Shown: in pieces, positions 1 through 6,885 of the stretch
Position numbering within the stretch: the stretch's first letter is position 1
How the letters are laid out: each line of letters begins with the position of its first letter
From: Clostridiales bacterium
GTDB lineage: Bacteria; Bacillota; Clostridia; Oscillospirales; CAG-272
Assembly: GCA_011957885.1 (NCBI GenBank)
Contig: BLMO01000113.1
Coordinates: 1 to 64,000 of the forward strand
Reading direction: 5' to 3'
Length of the DNA stretch: 64,000 nucleotides
Notes under the pieces: model-generated
The model's input: the letters and a program-made list of their open reading frames with translations, nothing else
Database searches by the model: none
What the model was told of the DNA's origin: nothing
Position numbers and translations under genes: made by a program

Positions 1-185
1 CATATGCATTCCCCTGTATATCCATCACCACAGCAGGAGGAGATGTACGGGACAGCAGTCCGGCGCAGCGTACGCCGAGAACAGCAACAGAGACGGCGAT
101 AGATGTAGTGACGCTGGACAAGGCTGCACGCAGGATTTACATGACCCGCGTCGGTGTGGGAAGCGATAGAAGCTGTTCGTATTAG
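1..185 (+). CDS. C-terminal fragment of an unidentified protein (5' end outside window)
   Basis: An open frame enters from the left edge (first full codon at position 3) and stops with TAG at 183-185, giving about 60 residues. The last 25 residues (TAIDVVTLDK, then RRIYMTRVGVG, ending CSY) look like a real C-terminus: alternating hydrophobic strands ending in a charged Gly/Ser-rich tail. They resemble the end of calcineurin-like phosphoesterases often found in clostridial genomes and phages, but too little remains to assign a function. A 15-bp stem-loop follows directly, as expected at a gene end. An opposing 70-codon frame over the same bases is judged a shadow. Confidence 0.4.
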   Translation, partial: YAFPCISITTAGGDVRDSSPAQRTPRTATETAIDVVTLDKAARRIYMTRVGVGSDRSCSY

Positions 186-196
186 GAAGAAAACAA

Positions 197-229
197 CTTA
201 GCCCCTTTTTTGGAAAAAAAGGGGCTAAG
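197..229 (+). terminator. Stem-loop after the truncated first gene
   Basis: Perfect 15-bp inverted repeat (arms 197-211 and 215-229, 3-base loop). The A/T-rich half of the stem supplies six T on the ascending arm, but no T-run follows the stem on the + strand. Position just after the stop codon suggests a transcription end or 3' stabiliser. Confidence 0.5.
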
Positions 230-275
230 AACCCCAAAAAACTTTAAGTAGGGGTGTGTAAGTTTGCAGGAACAT

Positions 276-472
276 AAAAGGCTCCCTTGTGCAAAGGGAG
301 CTCCCGCACAGCGGGTGAGGGATTGTCATACGATCATTTTAGATAATCTGCAAATTGAAAGCATGTACAGACAATTCCTCCGACACGATCGCTACGCTTG
401 GCCGTGCCACCTCCTTTTGCTGGGGGGAGGCTAACAAAGTTTGTGCAATGCGACAGCTCCCTTTTCTGGGGA
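276..472. repeat. Dispersed two-hairpin intergenic repeat, cluster 1
   Basis: This fills the 186-564 gap. A forward unit lies at 276-326: stem 1 GCTCCCTT/AAGGGAGC at 281-288/294-301, stem 2 CCCGC/GCGGG at 303-307/311-315, then TGAGGGATTGT. A diverged inverted unit lies at 371-432 and a fragment around 450-472. The same design recurs near 21.3, 25.6, 45.0 and 50.1-50.35 kb, always between genes. No gene is seen in this gap. Confidence 0.8.
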
Positions 473-564
473 AGTCTAATAGGGTATAGCGTGGCGCGGG
501 AAACGATCAGGTGTGTGATTATTATAGCAAAATCCTGAAAATCATATTCATATTAGAAGAATGC

Positions 565-894
565 TTAGCCCAATCTGTCTCCGTTTTCCACTGGGGTATC
601 CGGTGTGATGAGCACAACGCCGCCGGCGGAATAGGTTCCCAGCACCAGCACCTCAGAGAAGAAATTAGCAATCTGCCGGGGCGGGAAGTTTACCACTGCC
701 AGCACCTGCTTGCCGATCAGGGAATCAGGGGTGTACTGCTCGGTAATCTGTGCGGAGGAATTTTTGAGTCCGATATCTGCTCCAAAATCTATTTTCAGTT
801 GGTAGGCAGGTTTTCTTGCTTTTTCAAAGGGGACGGCGGACAGGATGGTGCCCACGCGAATGTCCAATTTTGTGAAATCGTCAAATGTTGCCAT
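565..894 (-). CDS. csaA: CsaA-type tRNA-binding domain protein
   Basis: A 109-residue OB-fold protein of the EMAP/Arc1/MetRS-C tRNA-binding family. Characteristic segments are KLDIRVGTI (9-17), NSSAQIT (45-51) and VVNFPPRQI (67-75), the last being the CsaA signature. The length matches B. subtilis CsaA (about 110), a dimer that binds tRNA and was reported to have chaperone-like, secretion-linked activity. It is a single domain, so it is neither the tail of methionyl-tRNA synthetase nor YtpR. The ATG has an AAGAAGAG-like site about 9 bases upstream. It stands alone, separated from the next leftward operon by a strong terminator. Confidence 0.88.
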   Translation of the reverse strand: MATFDDFTKLDIRVGTILSAVPFEKARKPAYQLKIDFGADIGLKNSSAQITEQYTPDSLIGKQVLAVVNFPPRQIANFFSEVLVLGTYSAGGVVLITPDTPVENGDRLG

Positions 895-935
895 ATAAGT
901 TTAGCTCTTCTTTACAGACCCTTCATTATTATTTT

Positions 936-967
936 AAAAGGGCGCTTCACTTGTGAAGCGCCCTTTT
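936..967 (-). terminator. Terminator of the 2-oxoacid oxidoreductase operon
   Basis: Perfect 15-bp stem (936-950 with 953-967, 2-base loop) with a GC-rich core and A/T ends that give a U-run on the leftward transcript. It lies just past the korC stop codon. Confidence 0.85.
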
Positions 968-970
968 GTC

Positions 971-1507
971 TTATGCGTTGTAGTTGTAACCAAGCTCCAG
1001 TGCTTTTTTGTTCTTTTCGATCAATGCGGCTTTGGATTCGGGAATGCCACGGAGCATATCTGCCAGGAACGTATCGTAATCAAACAAACCGGTGAGCTTC
1101 AGAAGCTGTCCCAGAACGATTACGTTTGCCATACCTTCGATATGGTTTTCGCTTGCAATTGCAGTAGCGGGGATGTAGCAAACGTCAATATCGGTACGTT
1201 TGCTTTTCTTGTTGATCAGGGAACTGTCTACGATCAGATATCCGCCAGCCTTTACACTTGCTTCAAATTTATCATAGGAAGGCAGGTTCATTGCTACCAG
1301 AACATCCGGATTGGTTACCAGCGGAGATCCGACTTCTTCATCGGAGATGATAACAGAGCAGTTCGCTGCGCCGCCGCGCATTTCCGGACCGTAAGAGGGA
1401 AGCCAGGAAACGTTTTTGCCTGCGTACATTGCGCTTTTAGCCATCTGCTTGCCTGAGAAGAGGATTCCCTGACCGCCGAAGCCTGCAAAAAGCATTGCTG
1501 TTGTCAT
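971..1507 (-). CDS. korC: 2-oxoacid:ferredoxin oxidoreductase, gamma subunit
   Basis: A 178-residue gamma subunit of a four-subunit 2-oxoacid:ferredoxin oxidoreductase (KOR/VOR type), which oxidatively decarboxylates a 2-oxoacid to acyl-CoA and reduces ferredoxin in anaerobes. The family hallmarks are the N-terminal GFGGQG turn (9-14) and YGPEMRGG (39-46). Its ATG overlaps the korB stop by 4 bases (ATGA), and a GGAGGTG site lies just upstream, so the two are translationally coupled. It is the last gene of the operon. Substrate (2-oxoglutarate, branched-chain 2-oxoacid or other) cannot be told from this subunit. Confidence 0.9.
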   Translation of the reverse strand: MTTAMLFAGFGGQGILFSGKQMAKSAMYAGKNVSWLPSYGPEMRGGAANCSVIISDEEVGSPLVTNPDVLVAMNLPSYDKFEASVKAGGYLIVDSSLINKKSKRTDIDVCYIPATAIASENHIEGMANVIVLGQLLKLTGLFDYDTFLADMLRGIPESKAALIEKNKKALELGYNYNA

Positions 1508-2265
1508 TTCGCTGCACCTCCTTCAATAGCATCAACATCCTTATATACACCCAGCGGGTAGTAGGGGATCATATCGCTGCGAACCCAGTCCAGCGCTTTT
1601 TCCGGAGAAACGCCCCAGTTAGTGGGACAGGTGGACAGGATTTCTACGATAGAAAGCCCTTTTTTCTCCTCCTGATTTTTGAAGGCTTTTAGGATCATTT
1701 TCTTTGCCTGCATAACATTTTTCGGAGAATCCACAGATACTCTTGCAGCGAGAGCTACGCCGTCCAGTGTAGAAAGCATTTCACATACGCGAATGGGGTT
1801 ACCCTGAATAGAACGGTCTCTTCCATAAGGGGAGGTGGTAGTAACCTGACCGGGCAGAGTAGTAGGTGCCATCTGACCGCCGGTCATACCGTAGATTGCG
1901 TTGTTTACGAAAATGATGGTGATGTTTTCGCCTCTTGTAGCAGAGTGAACTGTTTCTGCTGTACCGATTGCGGCGAGGTCACCGTCACCCTGATATGTAA
2001 ATACGAAATTATCCGGATGGGTGCGCTTGATTCCGGTTGCAACAGCCGGTGCACGACCGTGTGCAGCCTGAACCATGTCACATTCAAAGTAATTGTAGGA
2101 GAATACGGAGCAGCCAACGCTGGCAACGCCGATTGTCTGTCCAGCGATACCCAGTTCGTCTATTGCTTCTGCAACAAGACGGTGAATGATACCGTGGGTG
2201 CAGCCGGGGCAGTAATGGAGCGGCACATCAGAGAGAGCCGCAGGTCTATCAAATACAGTTTTCAT
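1504..2265 (-). CDS. korB: 2-oxoacid:ferredoxin oxidoreductase, beta (TPP-binding) subunit
   Basis: The thiamine-diphosphate-binding subunit, about 253 residues. The Cys pair HYCPGCTHG (17-25) is typical of KOR/VOR beta chains. The TPP/Mg2+ motif runs from GDGD (93-96) to VNNAIYGMTGGQ (120-131). I place the start at the ATG (2265) rather than the in-frame TTG at 2277, because the TTG sits directly against the only AAAGG-like site. A 27-codon open frame ends 8 bases before this ATG (see 2274-2357). KorB forms the catalytic core with KorA. Order delta-alpha-beta-gamma is typical of clusters often labelled vorB-type. Confidence 0.9.
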   Translation of the reverse strand: MKTVFDRPAALSDVPLHYCPGCTHGIIHRLVAEAIDELGIAGQTIGVASVGCSVFSYNYFECDMVQAAHGRAPAVATGIKRTHPDNFVFTYQGDGDLAAIGTAETVHSATRGENITIIFVNNAIYGMTGGQMAPTTLPGQVTTTSPYGRDRSIQGNPIRVCEMLSTLDGVALAARVSVDSPKNVMQAKKMILKAFKNQEEKKGLSIVEILSTCPTNWGVSPEKALDWVRSDMIPYYPLGVYKDVDAIEGGAAK

Positions 2266-2273
2266 TTTAAAAT

Positions 2274-2357
2274 TCAACCTTTCTGTACATTTGTTCCAAA
2301 GGAAACAAATGTGCGCGAAAATAATGGATTTGGAGCGAGGGAATCTCCAATTTTCAC
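2274..2357 (-). CDS. Possible 27-codon ORF in the korA-korB gap
   Basis: In the 117-base gap between korA and korB the leftward strand has AAGGAG, six bases, then GTG opening a 27-codon frame (starts MKIGDSLAPNP) that ends in TGA eight bases before the korB ATG. The gap also holds a near-perfect palindrome (ACATTTGTT/AACAAATGT) inside this frame and a second stem around it. It may be a translated coupling peptide, a small inserted repeat, or chance. The peptide matches nothing I know. Confidence 0.3.
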   Translation of the reverse strand: MKIGDSLAPNPLFSRTFVSFGTNVQKG

Positions 2358-2382
2358 GCGGACTCCTTCTTTACAGTTGTGC

Positions 2383-3432
2383 CTACATTGCACGGATTTT
2401 TTCCAGAACGGCATCCGGTGTGGGGATCATGCCGCCGGTGCGTCCGTAAAATTCTACCGGACATTTGCCGCCTGCAGCCAGGCGTACATCGTCGATCATC
2501 TGACCTTTTGACATTTCCACGCTGAGCATTGCTTTTGCACTGCATGCAGCAGTCTGAATTGCCTTTTTGGGGAAGGGCCAGAGAGTAATAGGACGGATCA
2601 TGCCAACCTTAATGCCTTCTGCACGTGCAGCGCCGATTGCCGTTTTGCACACGCGCGCGGTAATACCGAAGGACACCAGTACAATGTCCGCGTCATCGGT
2701 GAGATATTCTTCGCAGCGTGCCTCTGTTTCTTCAATTTTAGCATACCGCTCGTACCGCTGGTCTATAATGTTTTCCAGTTCCTGCGGATCTATGTACAGG
2801 GAGTTTACGATATTCTTTTTCCGCTTGTTTTCGTGACCGCATGCTGCCCAATCTTTTGCGGGCAGTTCTCTCTGGGGGATTGCACCAAAATCAACCGGCT
2901 CCATCATCTGACCCAGTGCGCCATCGGCAAGAATCATTGCAGGCATTCTGTAGATATCTGCAAGATCGAATGCTTCAATGGTAAGCTGTGCCATTTCCTG
3001 TACGGAGGAGGGAGCAAATACCAGAAGACGCAGGTCCCCGTGACCTACACCGCGGGTTGCCTGGTAGTAGTCCGCCTGAGAGGGCTGAATGCCGCCCAGT
3101 CCGGGACCGCCGCGCTGTATATTTACGATTACGCAGGGAAGATCGCAGCCTGCGATATAGCTGATTCCTTCACTTTTCAGGGAAATTCCGGGGGAAGAGG
3201 AAGAGGTGATTACACGGGTGCCGGAAGCAGCGGCTCCCATAGTCATGTTGATTGCTGCAACCTCGCTTTCCGCCTGCAGGCAGAGTCCGCCGACTTTGGG
3301 CATTTTCTTTGCAAGATATTCAGAAAGCTCTGTTTGCGGGGTGATAGGATAACCAAAGAAATACCGGCATCCGCATTTGATAGCGGCTTCGGCGATTGCT
3401 TCGTTTCCTTTCATGAGTACTTTTTCTGACAT
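2383..3432 (-). CDS. korA: 2-oxoacid:ferredoxin oxidoreductase, alpha subunit (VorB/KorA type)
   Basis: A 349-residue alpha subunit with the pyrimidine-binding and transketolase C-like domains of the PFOR superfamily. The N-terminus (LMKGNEAIAEAAIKCGC, FFGYPITPQTELSEYL) is the standard KorA/VorB opening, followed by SSSSPGISLKSEGI and a QRGGPGLGG loop around 105-115. The length of about 350 is normal for the four-subunit type, in contrast with fused KorA chains of about 560-600. It sits between the ferredoxin subunit and korB. The ATG at 3432 is preceded by AAAGGAT. Database annotations often call such clusters 3-methyl-2-oxobutanoate dehydrogenases; the true 2-oxoacid is not decided by the sequence. 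Confidence 0.9.
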   Translation of the reverse strand: MSEKVLMKGNEAIAEAAIKCGCRYFFGYPITPQTELSEYLAKKMPKVGGLCLQAESEVAAINMTMGAAASGTRVITSSSSPGISLKSEGISYIAGCDLPCVIVNIQRGGPGLGGIQPSQADYYQATRGVGHGDLRLLVFAPSSVQEMAQLTIEAFDLADIYRMPAMILADGALGQMMEPVDFGAIPQRELPAKDWAACGHENKRKKNIVNSLYIDPQELENIIDQRYERYAKIEETEARCEEYLTDDADIVLVSFGITARVCKTAIGAARAEGIKVGMIRPITLWPFPKKAIQTAACSAKAMLSVEMSKGQMIDDVRLAAGGKCPVEFYGRTGGMIPTPDAVLEKIRAM

Positions 3433-3471
3433 GTCAATAATATCCTTTCTTCAGTCTTAGGCACTTGGTTG

Positions 3472-3684
3472 TTATGCGTCTTTTTCTACCGTAATTACGC
3501 AGTCCGGACACATCAAGGCACACATGGCGCAGGCGATACATTTTTCCTGATCGGTAATGACCGCGGGATGATAGCCTTTTTGGTTCAGTTCGTCGGTAGC
3601 AAGGACTACAATTTTCTTGGGACATGCTGTAACGCACAGCCCGCAGCCTTTGCAGACGTCTGTTTTGAATGTGACTTTGTTCAT
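3472..3684 (-). CDS. korD: Ferredoxin-type delta subunit, two [4Fe-4S] clusters
   Basis: A 70-residue ferredoxin with two Cys motifs, CKGCGLCVTACP and CIACAMCALMCP, each ligating a [4Fe-4S] cluster. It passes electrons from the TPP subunits to free ferredoxin. The start is set at the ATG at 3684 (MNKVTFK) because GGAGGGT lies 6 bases upstream; a longer reading adds ten residues with no ribosome site. It is the second gene of the operon, between the P-loop ATPase and the alpha subunit. Confidence 0.9.
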   Translation of the reverse strand: MNKVTFKTDVCKGCGLCVTACPKKIVVLATDELNQKGYHPAVITDQEKCIACAMCALMCPDCVITVEKDA

Positions 3685-3720
3685 GTGGAAACCCTCCGTT
3701 TCGGATTTATACAAACGATG

Positions 3721-4398
3721 TTAAAACATCTGTTTTGTAACGTTTTTCATTGGGAAAAGTGTTTCTCCCGGTATATGCAGTCCAGGCAGAAGCGATTCAT
3801 AATAGGATGTGAAGTACAGCGGAATATTGCAGGCCGCCGCGCATGCGTGTGCGTAGGAAATGGAAGCGCGTACGTCTTCTTCCTTTGTATCGCTGCCGAT
3901 GGAACTGTTGTTTACAACGCCTGTACATTTCAGATGGGATGCATCTTCTATAATATGCATCAGATTTGCCGCTTCTGCAGGATCTTCCGTCAAGGGACGG
4001 TAGCAGCTTACTACGTACAGCATTTCATACCCAATTTCGCAGATCTGATCTGCATACATGCCAAGAACGACAGCGCCGTCGTCTCCGCCCACATCTAAAA
4101 AAGAAACTGTGTTTGTATCATTTCGGAACAGGGAATACAGTTCCGGGGGCAGACTTGGAATATCTACATTGGAATTGGCAAATGCAGGAATAATAGGCCG
4201 CACACCTGCGGCGGTTAATTCATCCCGGGCATCTGCGGCACGGAAATACGGATTGACAATGTCTATATCTGCAAGTGCAACATCTGTGTCGGGATGCATA
4301 TTTTTGTACTGAAGGGCAAGGTTGACGGCAACATTTGTTTTTCCGCTGCCGTAGTGTCCGCATACAATTGTTATTTTACTGCTCGCGGTATTTTGCAT
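3721..4398 (-). CDS. P-loop ATP-binding protein (CobQ/CobB/MinD/ParA-like)
   Basis: A 225-residue protein with an N-terminal Walker A (GHYGSGKT, 14-21) and a DIDIVNPYFRA segment near 48-58 like the switch region of deviant-Walker ATPases. The family is usually annotated as ATP-binding protein in clostridia and its role is unknown. It is first in the oxidoreductase operon, 36 bases ahead of the ferredoxin gene, so a part in assembling or regulating the complex is a reasonable but unproven inference. I use the ATG at 4398 (GGGGAG 7 bases upstream) in preference to an upstream GTG that overlaps that site. Confidence 0.75.
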   Translation of the reverse strand: MQNTASSKITIVCGHYGSGKTNVAVNLALQYKNMHPDTDVALADIDIVNPYFRAADARDELTAAGVRPIIPAFANSNVDIPSLPPELYSLFRNDTNTVSFLDVGGDDGAVVLGMYADQICEIGYEMLYVVSCYRPLTEDPAEAANLMHIIEDASHLKCTGVVNNSSIGSDTKEEDVRASISYAHACAAACNIPLYFTSYYESLLPGLHIPGETLFPMKNVTKQMF

Positions 4399-4430
4399 AT
4401 GATTTCTCCCCACTGATTATGTACGTTATT

Positions 4431-4439
4431 AGTATAACA
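4431..4439 (-). promoter_or_regulatory. Extended -10 promoter of the oxidoreductase operon
   Basis: On the leftward strand TGT-TATACT (hexamer at 4431-4436, TG at 4438-4439) lies about 33 bases before the ATPase start. The -35 region is only a T-run, so this relies on the extended -10. Confidence 0.55.
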
Positions 4440-4534
4440 CACTTTTTATCAGAAAAAAAGACATATTCGATGATTAATCTATCCAATTTTTTTATAACGG
4501 GATATCTTATTTATGTAAATAATTTGATAATTGT

Positions 4535-4563
4535 TTGAAATGCGGCGCAATTTATGGTATACT
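4535..4563 (+). promoter_or_regulatory. Sigma-A promoter of cdaA
   Basis: TTGAAA (4535-4540), 17-base spacer ending TGG, TATACT (4558-4563). Expected start near 4570, leaving a leader of about 60 bases before cdaA. Nearly the same layout as the promoters before hup and the XRE-cupin gene. Confidence 0.8.
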
Positions 4564-4628
4564 TATAACAAAGATTGCCATGGAGGGCAGTATTTTCAAC
4601 TTTTGCAAAATAGGGACAGGGTGACAGC

Positions 4629-5525
4629 ATGAAAATTGCAGAGTGGTTCGCCGGTTTTTTCAGCGGAATATTACGAACGATTCATTCCATATCTATTGTG
4701 GATTTCATTGATATATTTTTTGTTGCAATTATTTTATATTATGCCTTTCGTTTTGTACGGGAGCGCCGGGCGGGAAAGCTGGCTGTCGGCGTTATCTTCT
4801 TCACGTTTTTTCTGGTGCTGAGTGATTTGCTGGGCATGCATGCGCTGAAATATATTTTTCAGAATTTGTTCCAGGTAGGCGTGCTGGCGCTGGTGGTGCT
4901 TTTTCAGCCGGAAATGCGCAGTGCGCTTGAAAAGATGGGCGGTAGTTCATTGAAAGGATTGAAGAATATCAGTGAATCCAAAGATAACTCTGTCTGGATG
5001 CTGGCAATTCGTGAGGTGTCAACGGCTGCTGCCCAAATGGCGGCGGAGAAAACGGGCGCGCTCATTGTGTTTGAACGCGGAACGAGGCTGGGGGAAATTG
5101 CTGCCACAGGAACGGTTTGTGATGCTCAGGTCAGCGCATATTTACTGCGGAATATGTTCTTTAACAAAGCGCCTCTTCACGACGGTGCAGTACTTTTGCG
5201 AAACGGAAGAATTCATGCGGCGGGATGTCTTTTGCCGCTGACGCAGCAGGATATTAACCGGGATCTTGGAACGCGTCACCGCGCTGCAATTGGACTGAGT
5301 GAGAACAGTGACGCGGCGGTGGTCGTAGTATCGGAAGAAACGGGTGTGATTTCCGTTGCGGTAGACGGGTATCTGACCCGAGGGTATAATGCGGATACCT
5401 TGCGCAGTCGGCTTACCGAACTGGTTGGACCGGTTTCCCAAGTGAAAGAGAACAAAAAGATTTTCCGCTTTATGCGTAAGGGCTCGGGTAAAAATGCAGA
5501 GAGGGATGGCGAGTCTGAAAGATGA
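4629..5525 (+). CDS. cdaA: Diadenylate cyclase CdaA
   Basis: A 298-residue membrane-bound enzyme that makes cyclic di-AMP from two ATP. Three hydrophobic helices occupy about residues 20-90 (VDFIDIFFVAIILYYAF, then VGVIFFTFFLVLSDLL), followed by the DAC domain with the catalytic HDGAVLL (about 181-187) and TRHRAAIG (about 214-221). Length and order match CdaA/YbbP. The next gene encodes a YbbR-domain regulator (CdaR), which is the usual partner. GGGTGACA lies before the ATG. In many Firmicutes glmM follows cdaR; here a flavoprotein gene takes that place. Confidence 0.95.
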   Translation: MKIAEWFAGFFSGILRTIHSISIVDFIDIFFVAIILYYAFRFVRERRAGKLAVGVIFFTFFLVLSDLLGMHALKYIFQNLFQVGVLALVVLFQPEMRSALEKMGGSSLKGLKNISESKDNSVWMLAIREVSTAAAQMAAEKTGALIVFERGTRLGEIAATGTVCDAQVSAYLLRNMFFNKAPLHDGAVLLRNGRIHAAGCLLPLTQQDINRDLGTRHRAAIGLSENSDAAVVVVSEETGVISVAVDGYLTRGYNADTLRSRLTELVGPVSQVKENKKIFRFMRKGSGKNAERDGESER

Positions 5526-5646
5526 AAAAATATGAAATACAAAGTCGGTTTCTTTCAGACCTGATTTGCACCTTGCACCCTATGCGGGGGCGTATTTCGC
5601 CGGGGGCGAAACCGGCACAAATCCAAAGAAAGGCATGGTCATAGAT

Positions 5647-6885
5647 ATGAAAAGCGAAAAAGCTGCTGCGCGGGAAAAGAAAAACTGGCACATTGGCACC
5701 AAGCTTCTTTGCTTTGTCTGCGCCTTTATCATCTGGCTGTATGTTATGGAAGTGGACAGCCCGGATTATGAGTCTGAATTTTTAGGTGTGCCGGTAACCC
5801 TTACCGGAGTGTCAACGCTGGAGGGCGAGCATAATTTATCCGTGTTTGGCGGATACGATGCAGTGGTGGATTTACAGGTGAAGGGATCCAAAAGTATCAT
5901 TGGGCGGTACACCATTGATGATATTAACGTGACTGCGGATGTTTCGGGAATTACCCAGGCAGGAAATCATGAGATTGCATTGTTTATCAATCTTCCTTCC
6001 GGACTTACTTTGGTTGAATCCTCCATATCTACGCTTCCTCTCTATATTGACGAGCGTGCTTCTGCCGTGGTGGATGTAAAGTCCCGCATTTCTTCGATTG
6101 CGATACCGGAAAGTTATGAACTGGGCGAGCTTGCTGCAGATACAGATACGGTTACTGTAAGCGGACCGAAAACATTTTTGGACAATATAGACTTTGCGCA
6201 GGTAAGTTTGGATGCGGGAACCATTGAGTCTTCTGTTTCCATGGTGGGTGCTCTGGATTTGATCGGCTTGTCCGGTGAGGTGATCAGCAACCCGTATGTG
6301 CGGCTTTCCAAAACAGAGGTGAAGGTGAATATACCCGTATACTGTTATAAGGAATTAACGCTTACGGCGGCTACAAAGTATGGATATTATACGGAAGAAA
6401 ATTCTCGGATTACCATTGATCCGGAAACGGTGACAGTAAAGGGGGATCCGGCAGTGTTGGCAAATATGGACGAACTCGTGGTCACTACCTTGGATGAAAA
6501 ATCCATTTCGGAAGATTCCAGTATGATTGTGCGGATCAATGTGCCGGATACAATTACTTTGGACGAGGATTCTGCGACAGCAACAGTTGCTGTGCGGCAT
6601 ATAGGCACGAAAAGCAAGACGTTCAATGTGAAGAACATCAAGGTTACTGTGGACAGCGGGCTGGAATATGAAGTGCTGACGTCAATGGTGCCTGTTACGG
6701 TGCGTGGTGACCGTGAGGCTATAGATGCGCTGAGTGCGGACGACATTACCGTATCCGCAGATTTAACAGGATATACCCACAGCAATATGGGGCTTGTATA
6801 TGCGGAAGGTGTGATTTCCATCAATGATTCGTCCGGGACGGTATATGAGCTGGGCGAATACAATGTTCAGGTGTTGATTAAATGA
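5647..6885 (+). CDS. cdaR: YbbR-domain protein CdaR, regulator of CdaA
   Basis: About 412 residues: a short basic N-terminus, one transmembrane helix (LLCFVCAFIIWLYV), then extracytoplasmic beta-rich YbbR repeats, probably four, marked by recurring VTVSGPKTFLDNID, VTVKGDPAVLANMDE and VTVRGDREAIDALS patterns. CdaR binds and modulates CdaA. The start is uncertain: ATG at 5647 has an AAAGG 13 bases upstream, ATG at 5635 abuts it, and a TTG at 5566 would add 27 residues without a ribosome site. The gene ends in an ATGA overlap with the next one. Confidence 0.85.
   Translation: MKSEKAAAREKKNWHIGTKLLCFVCAFIIWLYVMEVDSPDYESEFLGVPVTLTGVSTLEGEHNLSVFGGYDAVVDLQVKGSKSIIGRYTIDDINVTADVSGITQAGNHEIALFINLPSGLTLVESSISTLPLYIDERASAVVDVKSRISSIAIPESYELGELAADTDTVTVSGPKTFLDNIDFAQVSLDAGTIESSVSMVGALDLIGLSGEVISNPYVRLSKTEVKVNIPVYCYKELTLTAATKYGYYTEENSRITIDPETVTVKGDPAVLANMDELVVTTLDEKSISEDSSMIVRINVPDTITLDEDSATATVAVRHIGTKSKTFNVKNIKVTVDSGLEYEVLTSMVPVTVRGDREAIDALSADDITVSADLTGYTHSNMGLVYAEGVISINDSSGTVYELGEYNVQVLIK

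Noticed and set aside
25..237. 70-codon leftward frame at the left edge
   Set aside because: It overlaps the 15-bp stem-loop and the more convincing rightward partial gene, and has a low-complexity Pro/Ser/Leu composition.
276..472. Clustered palindromic units considered as a CRISPR array
   Set aside because: Units differ in sequence, occur in both orientations, have no regular spacers, and no cas genes are present.
5566..5646. Longer CdaR from a TTG at 5566
   Set aside because: No ribosome site, and the added residues (MHLAPYAGAYFAGG...) precede the conserved basic start and helix.
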